64,000 nt of DNA from JAHCHG01 sp965214585 (GCA_965214585.1 OZ243957.1:4340001-4404000), one strand, 5' to 3'. Positions 6,787 to 15,792 are shown, numbered from the stretch's first letter. Numbers and translations are program-made. Notes: generated from the sequence alone by a model not told the origin.

Positions 6787-9090
6787 TTGACAAATCTGAA
6801 AAAAATCGAACTTCCGCCCAGGGGAATGAATACGCTTTTCGGCGTGCGGGACGAAAACATAAAATATCTCGAAACACTTCTCAACATCAGAATCGGCGCA
6901 CGCGGCAACGAACTGAATATTGACGGCGAAGCCCGCGACATCGAAACGGTTGAAAAAATTCTCGCCGAGTTTGCCGAACTTTTTGAACAAGGCAATAAAT
7001 TTACCGACGGCGAACTGCGCGACGCATTCAAGCAGATCGCCGAAGACCGCGCTTATTCTCTGAAAGATTATTTTATAAATTCGCGCTTTAACCCGTCGGG
7101 CAAAAAACAAGTCGCCGCAAAATCGGCAAATCAGCGCAAATATATCGAAGCGATTCAAAACAACGATCTTGTTTTCGGCATAGGTCCGGCGGGAACGGGA
7201 AAGTGCATCGCCGAAGATTCGATTGTGCTGACCGAATTCGGAATGCTCGAAATCGGCGAACTTTGCCGCGACGCAAAAACGGACGAATTTCTTTCCGCAA
7301 ATTTTGCCATCAGCGGAATCGGCGGACGCGAAAATGTTTCGCACGTTTACAACGGCGGAACGAGCAGAACTCTAAAAATCCAAACCCGCTTCGGCTACTC
7401 AATCGAAGCCACGCCCGAACATCCGCTTCTTGTTATAAACACGGACGGCAATTTGTCTTGGAAACGCGCGGACAAATTGAAAAAAGGCGATTTTGTAACA
7501 TTTCAGCGCGGGCAAAAAATGTTCGGAAAAAAAGTCGAAACCGATTTTGTTTATAAACGAAAAAAACACGACAGCAACTCCAAAGCAGTCGAAATGCGCG
7601 AACTAGACGAAGATTTTGCTTACATAATGGGCATTTTAACGGGCGACGGATGTTTAACGGTTCAAAATCGCGTCATAATTTCTTCGGGCGATGAAAAGAT
7701 TTTAAACGCATTTCAAAGTTTGGCAGACCGTTTTTCATTAAAAGTTTTTTCGGCAAATCCGAGCGTTTTTTGTTTTGCGATAGCCAGTTCTCAGCTTTAC
7801 AATTTGCTGATTCATCTCGGAATGTCAAACGGCAAAGCGGAAACAAAATCAATTCCAAACTCGATTCTGCAAGCACCGCAAAAAATCGTCGCCGCATTTT
7901 TGCGCGGACTTTTTGATGCCGACGGGACGGTTGAAAAGCGCGACGGAGCAATAAATTTCGGCTCGATCTCGGAAAAACTCGTCAAACAAATTCAAATCGT
8001 TTTATTAAATTTCGGAGTCGTTTCGTCAAAATCCGTTAAACGCGGAACTTATCTGGGCGAAAAGCATTTTTCAAATATCCTTTCAATAACGGGCGCGGAA
8101 GCCGAAAAATTCGACGAGTTGATCGGTTTCGGACTCGAACGCAAAAACGAACGCCGCCAAATTAAAACTTCTAATACGAATATTGATGTCGTTCCGAACA
8201 TCGGCAAAAAATTGAATCGCGCTGTAAAATCAGCCGTTTTAACTCGCGCCGAACACAAAAAGTTTTGGGATTACCGCATCGAACGCCGCCGTCCGAGTTA
8301 CGGAAAATTAGAGAAATTGCTTGAAATTCTAAACAATAAAAATGTTAAAGGCGAATCGTTAGATCATCTGCAGGCAATTCTCGAAAATCGTTTTTTATTT
8401 TTAGAAATCGCTGCAATCGAAGAATCGGAAGCGCAGGTTTACGATCTGACAGTTCCCGAAACTCATTCGTTTACCGCTAACGGTTTTGTCAATCACAATT
8501 CGTTTCTCGCCGTCGCTCTGGCGGTTCAGGCACTTTTTGAAAAGCAGGTTTCGCGCATAATCTTAACTCGTCCGGCTGTCGAAGCGGGCGAAAAACTCGG
8601 CTTTCTGCCCGGCGATCTGCAGGACAAAGTTGATCCTTACTTGCGCCCGCTTTACGACGCGCTGTTCGATCTGGTTGACGGCGAAAAAGTTTCAAAAATG
8701 CTCGAAAAACGCATTATCGAAATCGCGCCGCTGGCTTTTATGCGCGGTCGTACGCTCCAAGATGCTTTCATAATTTTAGACGAAGCGCAGAACACGACGA
8801 GCGAGCAGATGAAAATGTTTCTGACGCGCATCGGATTCGGCTCGAAGGCGGTTGTAACGGGCGATAAAACGCAGATTGATCTGCCGTCGGGCAGAAAAAG
8901 CGGCATCAAGGAAGCGGAAAAAATATTAAGCGGAATCGAGGGAATTTCTTTTATAAACTTTACCGATAAAGATGTCGTCCGTCATAAATTGGTGCAGATG
9001 ATCGTTCGCGCTTATGAAAAACATACTAACGACGAAGAATTAAAAAGGGCGGAACGACGCGAAAAAAGAAATGTTGATTCGGACGGATAA
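6787..9090 (+). CDS. phoH: PhoH-family ATPase precursor carrying an intein
   Basis: 767-residue precursor; 335 residues remain after removal of the 432-residue intein, the normal PhoH length. The N-terminal KH-like part (NIKYLETLLNIRIGARG) and the P-loop ATPase are present: Walker A GPAGTGK ends at Lys139, and its hydroxyl residue is supplied after the intein by Ser572. Walker B FIILDEAQNTT is near residue 665 and VVTGDKTQIDLP follows. PhoH proteins are phosphate-starvation-type ATPases linked to RNA metabolism and often sit next to ybeY, which is not seen here. The start is TTG; GGAG lies unusually far (~18 nt) upstream, so the start is less certain than the rest. Splicing is required for activity because the intein splits the P-loop. 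Confidence 0.93.
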   Translation: MTNLKKIELPPRGMNTLFGVRDENIKYLETLLNIRIGARGNELNIDGEARDIETVEKILAEFAELFEQGNKFTDGELRDAFKQIAEDRAYSLKDYFINSRFNPSGKKQVAAKSANQRKYIEAIQNNDLVFGIGPAGTGKCIAEDSIVLTEFGMLEIGELCRDAKTDEFLSANFAISGIGGRENVSHVYNGGTSRTLKIQTRFGYSIEATPEHPLLVINTDGNLSWKRADKLKKGDFVTFQRGQKMFGKKVETDFVYKRKKHDSNSKAVEMRELDEDFAYIMGILTGDGCLTVQNRVIISSGDEKILNAFQSLADRFSLKVFSANPSVFCFAIASSQLYNLLIHLGMSNGKAETKSIPNSILQAPQKIVAAFLRGLFDADGTVEKRDGAINFGSISEKLVKQIQIVLLNFGVVSSKSVKRGTYLGEKHFSNILSITGAEAEKFDELIGFGLERKNERRQIKTSNTNIDVVPNIGKKLNRAVKSAVLTRAEHKKFWDYRIERRRPSYGKLEKLLEILNNKNVKGESLDHLQAILENRFLFLEIAAIEESEAQVYDLTVPETHSFTANGFVNHNSFLAVALAVQALFEKQVSRIILTRPAVEAGEKLGFLPGDLQDKVDPYLRPLYDALFDLVDGEKVSKMLEKRIIEIAPLAFMRGRTLQDAFIILDEAQNTTSEQMKMFLTRIGFGSKAVVTGDKTQIDLPSGRKSGIKEAEKILSGIEGISFINFTDKDVVRHKLVQMIVRAYEKHTNDEELKRAERREKRNVDSDG
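7204..8499 (+). mobile_element. Intein with LAGLIDADG homing endonuclease, inserted in the PhoH Walker A motif
   Basis: 432 residues. Splicing residues: Cys1 (…GTGK|CIAEDS), block B TPEHPLLV with the catalytic Thr/His pair, C-terminal block GFVNHN with the penultimate His and terminal Asn, and Ser as the first residue of the C-extein. Between them lie the two dodecapeptide motifs of a LAGLIDADG endonuclease (AYIMGILTGDGCL near residue 281 and AAFLRGLFDADGTV near residue 372). All the residues I can check are intact, so both splicing and homing could be active. Codon use resembles the host gene by eye, which suggests long residence or transfer from a similar genome. Confidence 0.93.
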
Positions 9091-9122
9091 TTTTTATTGG
9101 TTAGAGGAAGTTGTTGAAGGCA

Positions 9123-9313
9123 TCTAAGAAGCTGTTTGGAAACTAAAAAAAAACGTAACGCCGGCATCTTGCCGGCAGTCTTGGTGGCTTCCAGCCGCCA
9201 ATTCGAGCGTTATTTACTCGAATTGGCGGAAAAAACAAATAAATTTGGCGGCTGGAAGCCACCAAGACTGCCGGCTGGAAGCCTGCGATACAAATACCAA
9301 ACAGCTTCTAAGT
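9123..9313. repeat. Family C inverted repeat, copy C1
   Basis: Ends CTAAGAAGCTGTTTGG and CCAAACAGCTTCTAAG. The left arm is the 'AACGCCGGC' variant, the right arm the 'ATCGCAGGC' variant. The loop begins AATTCGAGCG and ends AAATTT (called loop +). Confidence 0.9.
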
Positions 9314-9435
9314 CGAAAATATGAAGAGATAAACTGTTCGCTATTAACTTTTCGCTGTTCACTTTTTTCCGAATCTATTGCTTTATTGATTAAAAACGAA
9401 TAGTTAATCACGAAAATACAACATCAGCCGTTCAG

Positions 9436-9580
9436 AGAGGCGGAAACCCGACAGTAATGGAGGGTGCTGATTAATTAGAAAATTGTTAAATTTCAAAATA
9501 AAAGGCTAAAATTATTGTTTATTTACTAAACTTTTAATTTGCAAACAGCACCCTCCATTACTGTCGGGTTTCTGCCTTTG
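9436..9580. repeat. Family A inverted repeat, copy A2
   Basis: Near-perfect arms of ~33 bp: CGGAAACCCGACAGTAATGG continuing to AGGGTGCTG, and its complement at 9547-9576, around an AT-rich loop. Both arms carry the GACAGTAATGGA variant. The rest of 9091-9750 holds C1 and no gene. Confidence 0.85.
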
Positions 9581-9750
9581 GATTTCGTGAAATTATTATT
9601 GATTAAATTCGGAGTTTACAAGTAACTCAACGGTTAAAATTTATTTAGGTAAAACATCAAATTTTCCGAAAATGACATAATCCTCACAAAGTTCTATAAT
9701 ACAAAGCGTTTTTAATCCATTTCGCATTTTTCTACCGGCAGTCGGCACGA

Positions 9751-10731
9751 ATGAAATATAAATTTTTTGGTTATCTCAAACAAATCGGTTTGCTTCTGCT
9801 TGTCGTCTGGACGGTGGTTTCGCTTGTCACGGTTTTGATCGAACTCGTTCCGGGCGATCCGGCGACGGCGATCTTGGGCGAGCAGGCGACTCCCGAACAA
9901 ATTGACAATTTCAACCGCAAACACGGACTCGACAAACCTTCGTTTTTCTTTTCATACGACGGCGAAAAAGGCTTCGAGTGGCACGGCGCGGAAAACCGTT
10001 ACACGGAATATTGGGCGGGACTGCTGCAAGGCGATCTAGGAACTTCGTTTCGCACGGATCGTCCTGTTCTGGATATGATTCTGGAGCGTTATCCTGCGAC
10101 GATAAAATTAGCTCTCGCCGCCTTATTTGTTGCTATCAGCATTTCCCTGCCGCTTGGCGTTTTGGCGGGAACGAACAAAGACACTTATATTGATAATTTC
10201 GCCTCGCTTGTCGCCTTGCTCGGCATAAGTTTGCCGACATTCGTTATTGGACCGTTTTTGGTTTACATTTTCGCCGTAAATTTGGGCTGGTTTTCGCCGA
10301 CGGGAAGCGCGAATCCCGAAGACATCGTTCTGCCCGCCGTAACTTTGGGCGCGGCACTTTCGGCGATCTTGACGAGAATGATTCGTTCCAGCGTGATCGA
10401 AGAACTCGGCGAAGATTACGTCCGCACGGCTCGCGCCAAAGGTCTGAGCGAGAAAAAGGTCGTCTATAAGCACGTTTTGAAAAACGGTCTGATTCCCGTC
10501 GTGACGATTCTCGGTTTGCAATTGGGCGTTCTGCTGGCGGGCGCAATCATCACGGAAAAGATTTTCGGCTGGCAAGGCTTGGGTTTGCTTCTGCTCGACG
10601 ACGGAATCGGCAAACGCGATTACCGCCTCGTGCAAGGCTGCGTTCTCGTTATCAGCGTTACATATATTCTAGCAAATTCTTTAACCGATATGGTTTACCG
10701 CCGGCTCGATCCGCGAATCAGGCTCGGATAG
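9751..10731 (+). CDS. ABC transporter permease, DppB/OppB type
   Basis: 326 residues with six predicted membrane segments. It carries the family's N-terminal 'LVPGDPATAILGEQATPEQI', a long periplasmic loop ('YWAGLLQGDLGTSF') and the cytoplasmic coupling loop EDYVRTARAKGLSEKKVVYKH that docks the ATPase subunit. The C-terminus DPRIRLG is typical. It forms the channel of a peptide/nickel-class importer with the DppC-like protein downstream. No ATP-binding or substrate-binding gene is adjacent, so these partners must be encoded elsewhere and the substrate is open. Confidence 0.92.
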   Translation: MKYKFFGYLKQIGLLLLVVWTVVSLVTVLIELVPGDPATAILGEQATPEQIDNFNRKHGLDKPSFFFSYDGEKGFEWHGAENRYTEYWAGLLQGDLGTSFRTDRPVLDMILERYPATIKLALAALFVAISISLPLGVLAGTNKDTYIDNFASLVALLGISLPTFVIGPFLVYIFAVNLGWFSPTGSANPEDIVLPAVTLGAALSAILTRMIRSSVIEELGEDYVRTARAKGLSEKKVVYKHVLKNGLIPVVTILGLQLGVLLAGAIITEKIFGWQGLGLLLLDDGIGKRDYRLVQGCVLVISVTYILANSLTDMVYRRLDPRIRLG

Positions 10732-10733
10732 TG

Positions 10734-10840
10734 GTTCATTGTTCATTGTTGATTGTTAATTGTTAATTGATTATAAGGTAATAAATCTTTGATAGTTTCT
10801 TAAACAATTCACAATCAACAATGAACAATGAACAATGAAC
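10734..10840. repeat. Short-word palindrome E1 between the two permease genes
   Basis: Words of the type TTCATTGTTGATTGTTAATTG form the left arm; CACAATCAACAATGAACAATG forms the right, giving a long imperfect hairpin. The right arm runs directly into the start codon of the DppC-like gene: four tandem ATGAACA heptamers, the last being its ATG. Confidence 0.8.
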
Positions 10841-10841
10841 A

Positions 10842-11657
10842 ATGAACAGACTTTCATACATCGGAATCGCCATCGCCGTAATTTTCATTTTGACGGCGAT
10901 CTTCGCGCCGCTGATCGCCACACACGACGTGACGGCGCAAAATTTGCTGATGCGCTACGCCGCGCCGTCCGCAGAACATTGGTTCGGAACTGACGCGCTC
11001 GGACGCGATGTTTTTTCGCGCGTTGTTTACGGAGCGAGGATTTCTCTGCAAGTCGCTATCGTAGTTGTCACGGTTTCCGCCACAATCGGAATTTTTATTG
11101 GGGCAATTGCCGGTTTTTACGGCGGTTGGCTCGATAAAATTTTAGCCGGTTATGTTTTCAACGTCTTTCTCGCCTTTCCCGGTTTGCTTTTAGCAATCGC
11201 GCTCGTCGCATTTCTCGGCGCGGGGCTTTGGAAATTAATTTTGGCGTTGTGCGTTATCGGCTGGGTCGGTTACGCCCGCGTGATGCGCGGACAGGTTTTG
11301 AAAATACGCGAATACGATTTTGTGCAAGCCGCCCGCGCACTTGGCGCGAGCGATATGCGTATGCTTTTCACGCACATTCTGCCGAACGCGATTCAGCCGC
11401 TGATCGTGCAGGCATCGCTGGCAATGGCGGGAGTCGTCTTGTCCGAAGCGTCGCTGTCTTTTCTCGGACTTGGAATTCCGCCGCCCGCGCCTTCTTGGGG
11501 AACGATGATCGAAGAAGCTCGCGGCATAGACATTTTGTATAATTCGCCGCACGTTCTGTTTTTTCCGAGCATTGCAATCGCTCTGACCGTTCTCGCGTTC
11601 AATTTTATCGGCGACGGTTTGCGCGAATTTCTCGATCCGAAACAAAGAAAACGCTGA
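10842..11657 (+). CDS. ABC transporter permease, DppC/OppC type
   Basis: 271 residues, six membrane segments. Family signs: 'HWFGTDALGRDVFSRVVYGARISL' in the first half, the coupling loop REYDFVQAARALGASDMRMLFTHILPN, and 'LGLGIPPPAPSWGTMI' near the end. It pairs with the DppB-like permease 110 bp upstream. The ATG is the fourth of four tandem ATGAACA repeats and lacks a clear Shine-Dalgarno sequence. The other three ATGs are either out of frame or meet a stop within six codons, so initiation may depend on coupling to the upstream gene or on the hairpin E1. Confidence 0.92.
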   Translation: MNRLSYIGIAIAVIFILTAIFAPLIATHDVTAQNLLMRYAAPSAEHWFGTDALGRDVFSRVVYGARISLQVAIVVVTVSATIGIFIGAIAGFYGGWLDKILAGYVFNVFLAFPGLLLAIALVAFLGAGLWKLILALCVIGWVGYARVMRGQVLKIREYDFVQAARALGASDMRMLFTHILPNAIQPLIVQASLAMAGVVLSEASLSFLGLGIPPPAPSWGTMIEEARGIDILYNSPHVLFFPSIAIALTVLAFNFIGDGLREFLDPKQRKR

Positions 11658-11818
11658 AAAAATGGAAGTTTCAGCCATAGATACAGATAAAAACAAAATT
11701 TAAAATACAAGTGATTTTATTCTCAGAGTCTGTTCAGTGTTTAAGAAAGAAATAATCTGTTGAGCATCAATCGCGTTATTGCAGCGTCCACAAATGTTTA
11801 GCTCGTGCGGCAATATCT

Positions 11819-12007
11819 CTAAGAAGCTGTTTGGCAATTGTATCGCAGGCTTCCAGCCGGCTGTCTTAGTGGCTTTCAGCCGCCAATTCGAGCGTTGTTT
11901 GCACGAATTCGCGGGAAGAGCAGATGAATTTGGCGGCAGGATGCCACCAAGACTGCCGGCAAGATGCCGGCGTTACGTTTTTTCCGAGTTTCCAAACAGC
12001 TTCTAAT
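11819..12007. repeat. Family C inverted repeat, copy C2
   Basis: Ends AAGAAGCTGTTTGG / CCAAACAGCTTCTAA. The left arm is ATCGCAGGC, the right arm AACGCCGGC (opposite order to C1), with loop +. It fills most of the gap 11658-12039; nothing else is recognised there. Confidence 0.9.
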
Positions 12008-12039
12008 ATCTTTTTTGTGTTTCTTCGCAGTTAAAATTT

Positions 12040-13467
12040 TTAATCTTCCTCAAACTCCAGATCAAGCGGCACGCGCGATGAAAGAAGATTACGGCTCATA
12101 ATCAAACCCGTCCAAATCAGGATCGCAACGCACGAAACAGCCCAGCCGACGTTTGCAATCAACTGTTCCTCGAAAATCAAACCCAGAATAATCATAGGGA
12201 TTCCGAAAATTGCGATTTTAAGCGAGGTCTTTTTGGCATTTTCCAGATTTTCGAGCATATTGACGCGGCTGATTTCCAACTCCATATATTCATCATCGTT
12301 GTTCAAACGCCGGAAATATTCGTTTTCATTCTTTGTCCAACGCCGCAAAGCGGGAGTTTCCGCCAGATGATAAGCCGTTCCGAAATGATGTATGACGTGC
12401 GCGATCTTGCCTTCACGAAGCGCGATTTCCGCCAAACCTCTGATCGAACGAAAACTAGACTCAGCCGTTTCCAGAGATTTGCGGAAAACTTTCCGGGCGC
12501 GTTCGGCGTTGCCGAATTGAAAATAACTTTCGCCCAGACGCGCGAGAAATAAATTGTCGTTCTGCCCGCGTTTTTCGGCAAGGCGCAGCAGAGCGATTGA
12601 TTTGCGGTGAAGTTTCGCATCGCGTTCCGCGCCCGCCAGAGAATGCAGACATCTGGCAAATTCAAACAACAGCCAAGCGTCTTTCGGTTTGATAACGAGT
12701 GCGCGGCGAAACGCTTCGAGGGCTTGCAAAAGATAACCCGAAAGGCGAAGCTCATTGGCAAGACGGCGCAGATTTTCAACTTTTTCCAAATCTTCATCGC
12801 CGATTTCCCTTTCGGATTCCGGCGGTAACTTATTTTTATGCTGAAAATTGTTCAGCGAATTTTCCAGAACTTCCGCCGACGGAATCTTTGCAAATTTGGC
12901 TTTCATCAAAGTTTCCTTGGGTTCGGACAAATAATCGCGCAGTTCGATTGAGCGTGTATCAAGAGTGTTTTCCGACAAAAGCGGAAAAAGTTTGTGAATC
13001 AAACGGCGGTATTCTTCGCCGCCCGATGCAAATGTAAATTCCAGATTTTTCCCCTGAACCGAAGTTCGATAACGGTAAAAAACATTGCCGCCGCGTTTTA
13101 GAGCGCGTAAAGCCTGCGTTTCGACCTGCTCGACATCGGAAAGTTTAAGACTGTATTTTGCCGAATTAAGCCACGCCCAAATTTTCGGCACAAATCCCGT
13201 GCGGACGAGTTTTTTCCCGTCAAAAGTTATCCGGTCAGTCCAAGCCAACAGCGGAAAACCGATCCAACTCACGCATAAAAACGCTCCGCCGATCCAATTT
13301 TCGCTCAGATAAATCAGAAAGGCTGAAAAAAACGTCATCACGAAAAGCGCGGCAAAATAGCTGTTCGGCGGAACGCGTATTATGCTGATGTCTTTGCTGG
13401 ATATTTTAGCGGACGATGTGCTTTGTGCAGAAACTTCCGCAGTTTTTGTCGGTGCAATGTTACTCAA
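12040..13467 (-). CDS. Membrane protein with TPR repeats, function unknown
   Basis: 475 residues from a TTG start (GAGGAAA upstream). Residues ~35-80 form two membrane segments (SYFAALFVMTFFSAFLIYL; FLCVSWIGFPLLAW). A soluble PH-like stretch follows ('VEQVETQALRALKRGGNVFY'), then ~200 residues of TPR-like helical pairs (LLQALEAFRRALVIKPKDAWLL; ARLGESYFQFGNAERARKVF). Two more membrane segments lie near the C-terminus (AIFGIPMIILGLIFEEQLIA; WAVSCVAILIWTGLIM). This suggests a membrane scaffold that recruits partners; no enzymatic motif is seen. It could belong to an acidobacterial envelope-assembly system, but the neighbours do not say which. Confidence 0.7.
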   Translation of the reverse strand: MSNIAPTKTAEVSAQSTSSAKISSKDISIIRVPPNSYFAALFVMTFFSAFLIYLSENWIGGAFLCVSWIGFPLLAWTDRITFDGKKLVRTGFVPKIWAWLNSAKYSLKLSDVEQVETQALRALKRGGNVFYRYRTSVQGKNLEFTFASGGEEYRRLIHKLFPLLSENTLDTRSIELRDYLSEPKETLMKAKFAKIPSAEVLENSLNNFQHKNKLPPESEREIGDEDLEKVENLRRLANELRLSGYLLQALEAFRRALVIKPKDAWLLFEFARCLHSLAGAERDAKLHRKSIALLRLAEKRGQNDNLFLARLGESYFQFGNAERARKVFRKSLETAESSFRSIRGLAEIALREGKIAHVIHHFGTAYHLAETPALRRWTKNENEYFRRLNNDDEYMELEISRVNMLENLENAKKTSLKIAIFGIPMIILGLIFEEQLIANVGWAVSCVAILIWTGLIMSRNLLSSRVPLDLEFEED

Positions 13468-13633
13468 AATAATTTTTTCCTCTGTTTGTAATTATAACAA
13501 ATGACTAATCAAACGAAAATTTTTATAAATCAGATTTAAAATCAAAATAGAATACGATCTTTGAATCCGAATAAAATTCATTCCGATTTTCAGACGCATT
13601 CTATCAGCACGAAAACTATTTTCTCCGTTCGTT

Positions 13634-14500
13634 TTAACCGCCCATCGGAAAACCGGCGGGCATTTGCGGCGCGGGTTCTTGGATGGTTTTGGCTTTTTCC
13701 GGGTCTAAAGTTTCCAGTTTCTCTTTTGCTTCGCGGGCTGTAATTGACAGCGGAATCGGGTTTCCCTCCGCATCTTTCGCTTCGCTCGCATTTTTGGCAA
13801 TTTCGTAATAAATTGCGGCGGCTTCCTTATTTTTTCCCTGCTTTTCGTAAATTTTGGCAAGCGCGATATTAATTGTATTTTTCGCCAAAATCGGATTGTC
13901 CGACGCGGCTAATTCCGTGTAAAGCGCGGCGGCTTCGTCTGGTTTTCCGTCAACGGTCAACGCCTGCGCCAAAGCGAATTTTGACAAAGTGCCGACTTCG
14001 CCGCCGTTATTTTTCAAGGCTTGAAGTTCCTGAATCGCCGCCGGACGATCAATCGAAAGTTTGGTCGTGGCGATAAAGTATTTCGCCTTTTCCGCCGCTT
14101 CGCCGCCGTATTTGTCGGCAACCGCCTGAAATTCCTTGATCGCGGTTTCGGCGCGTTGTTTTTCGGTTTTAAATGTTTTCTGCGTATTTCCCGGAACGGG
14201 AGATTCGGTTACAATCGCCTGAGAAGTTTCGATGGCGTTGCCGAGCGCGGCTTGCGCGGCATTTTTCGAGCGATGATTATACACGAAGAAAATTCCTGCA
14301 ATTAAAATCAAAACTCCGAGTCCGGCTAGAACGTAAGTTATCGTTCTGCCTTGTCCTTCAAATTTTTTGCCGAAGTCTTCGATCCGGTCGCCAACCGTCG
14401 TCTGAAACTCGTCGTGAAACGCTTCTTCCGGTTTTTCCTCTTGGACGGGTTTTCTGAACTGCGCCGGAATTTTTCTCTTTTTTCTTTTATTACTTGCCAT
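13634..14500 (-). CDS. Single-pass membrane TPR protein, YfgM-like
   Basis: 288 residues. A basic N-terminus (ASNKRKKRKIPAQFRKP) is followed by one membrane anchor (ITYVLAGLGVLILIAGIFFV, residues ~55-75) and a TPR-type domain (YFIATTKLSIDRPAAIQEL; ALAQALTVDGKPDEAAALY; ALAKIYEKQGKNKEAAAIY). It ends in a Pro/Met/Gly-rich tail. This layout matches YfgM/TPR_21 proteins, which sit at the inner membrane facing the periplasm and assist chaperones and the Sec translocon. That role is inferred. It is divergent from the ECF sigma gene and has an ATG start. Confidence 0.72.
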   Translation of the reverse strand: MASNKRKKRKIPAQFRKPVQEEKPEEAFHDEFQTTVGDRIEDFGKKFEGQGRTITYVLAGLGVLILIAGIFFVYNHRSKNAAQAALGNAIETSQAIVTESPVPGNTQKTFKTEKQRAETAIKEFQAVADKYGGEAAEKAKYFIATTKLSIDRPAAIQELQALKNNGGEVGTLSKFALAQALTVDGKPDEAAALYTELAASDNPILAKNTINIALAKIYEKQGKNKEAAAIYYEIAKNASEAKDAEGNPIPLSITAREAKEKLETLDPEKAKTIQEPAPQMPAGFPMGG

Positions 14501-14671
14501 TTTTTTAAATTACTGCAAAATTTCTTTTGTCAATCGTTGTATAATTGTGAATAAGTTTTTTACCAAAAGAGTTCAATTTATCTTAAAATGGCGGCGAGAG
14601 CAAGTTTATAAAGCGTCAAATAGGAATTTGCAGGATAAAAAACCTCGAACAAAACTTTTTTTTATTTTTCG

Positions 14672-14699
14672 GGAACAATTTCAAAAAAACGGTGTCTAA
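14672..14699 (+). promoter_or_regulatory. ECF (sigma-E type) promoter of the sigma factor gene
   Basis: GGAACAA at 14672-14678, a 15-bp spacer and GTCTAA at 14694-14699. This is a close fit to the RpoE-group consensus GGAACTT-N15-GTCTAA. It lies 74 bp upstream of the sigma start codon, as expected for an autoregulated ECF gene. Confidence 0.6.
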
Positions 14700-14773
14700 C
14701 AATATAATTCGCCCGGAAAAGCGAATTGGTAAATGCAGAATCTCTGATTAAAGAGAGGGGAAAACGACAGAGA

Positions 14774-15430
14774 ATGTTCTTCAACAAGTCAATTACAATT
14801 GACGAGGAAGTTGCAATTGGAAAAGTCGCTCTGGCGGCGCAAAATTCTTCTGTCGGTTCGGCGATGGAAGCCGATTTTATTGAAAAGCTGAAAGCCGGCG
14901 ACGCGGAAGCCTTTGATACGCTCGTAAATCGTTACACAAGCGACATTTACGCGCTTCTTTTCCGAATTACGCAAGACCGCGAAGAAGCCGGAGATTTAAC
15001 GCAGGAAACTTTTCTGCGGGCGTTAAAAGCGATAAAAAAATTTCGCGGCGAAGCGGACATCAAAACGTGGCTTTACCGCATTGCGATAAACAACGCGAGA
15101 AACCGTTTTCGCTGGTGGAAACGCCGGAAACGCGAAAAAACAATTTCGATTGACCAACCGCTGGGAATGGATGAAAAACCTCTGAGCGAAACTTTTTCCG
15201 GCAGCGGTTCGAGTCCCGAAGAAGATGTTCTACGACGCGAGCGCGAAAAGTTTCTGATAAAGGCTTTGCAGGAATTGTCCGGTATTTTCAGAGAAGCCGT
15301 CGTTTTATGCGACATCGAAGGTTTTAGTTACCAAGAAATTTCCGTCGCGCTCGATATAAATATCGGAACGGTAAAATCCCGAATCGCCCGCGGACGCGAA
15401 GAACTTAGAAAAAAGTTAGCTGATATTTGA
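14774..15430 (+). CDS. RNA polymerase sigma factor, ECF subfamily (RpoE-like)
   Basis: 218 residues. Region 2 is clear (YALLFRITQDREEAGDLTQE, WLYRIAINNARNRFRWWKR), as is region 4 with its helix-turn-helix (EISVALDINIGTVKSRIARG). The linker is Lys/Arg- and Ser-rich, and region 3 is absent as in all ECF factors. The ATG at 14774 was chosen because GAGAGGGGAAAA lies just upstream and the frame extension to a TTG at 14726 adds nothing conserved. An anti-sigma gene with a zinc motif follows, and a GGAAC/GTCTAA promoter precedes, so the pair probably forms an autoregulated envelope- or redox-stress switch. Confidence 0.93.
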   Translation: MFFNKSITIDEEVAIGKVALAAQNSSVGSAMEADFIEKLKAGDAEAFDTLVNRYTSDIYALLFRITQDREEAGDLTQETFLRALKAIKKFRGEADIKTWLYRIAINNARNRFRWWKRRKREKTISIDQPLGMDEKPLSETFSGSGSSPEEDVLRREREKFLIKALQELSGIFREAVVLCDIEGFSYQEISVALDINIGTVKSRIARGREELRKKLADI

Positions 15431-15694
15431 AAAAAAGCGGATGATTGACTCGCCCCGGTTTCACTTTTAATTTAACCAAAATCGGTGCCAACGAGAGGTC
15501 AAAAGGGTGACGAAAATGTTTTAAGTCAATTGCAAAAGAATTCAAAAGTTTGTTCGGTTTTATTTGAAAATGACCAACAACAACAACCGATAAACCGGAT
15601 TCACTTTAGAGATTTTTTGCAAAAGTTGCTGAAAACAAAGCGTTGTTTTTTTTACGAGAAAACAGCCGGGGTCAGTGAGTCATTCGCTTTTTAT

Positions 15695-15792
15695 AGTTTA
15701 GAGAGTTTAGGAGTTTGGAGAGTTTGGAGAGTTTGGAGAGTTAAAATTCCTAATAACAATTCTCTGAACTTCCAAAACTCTCCAAACTCTTT
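15695..15792. repeat. Short-word palindrome D2 between sigma and anti-sigma genes
   Basis: AGTTTAGAGAGTTTAGGAG and following 'TTTGGAGAG' words on one side, 'AACTCTCCAAACTC' words on the other. It ends 15 bp before the anti-sigma start codon. The rest of the gap 15431-15694 shows no convincing gene. Confidence 0.8.

Noticed and set aside
6694..7344. Long frame antisense to phoH
   Set aside because: Shadow of the conserved PhoH/intein frame; rich in Phe/Arg with no recognisable domain.
6787..9090. phoH as a frameshifted or chimeric gene
   Set aside because: The frame is continuous and the insert has all intein splicing blocks at both borders.
9136..9324. Open frames across family C repeats (peptides of the type NAGILPAVLVASSRQFERYL)
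   Set aside because: The same frame appears in most copies only because the repeat lacks stops there. Arms and loops are palindromic, the frames differ in length, and there are no ribosome-binding sites.
10123..10635. 170-residue frame antisense to the DppB-like permease
   Set aside because: Gln/Arg/Asn-rich shadow of a membrane protein gene; no start signal.
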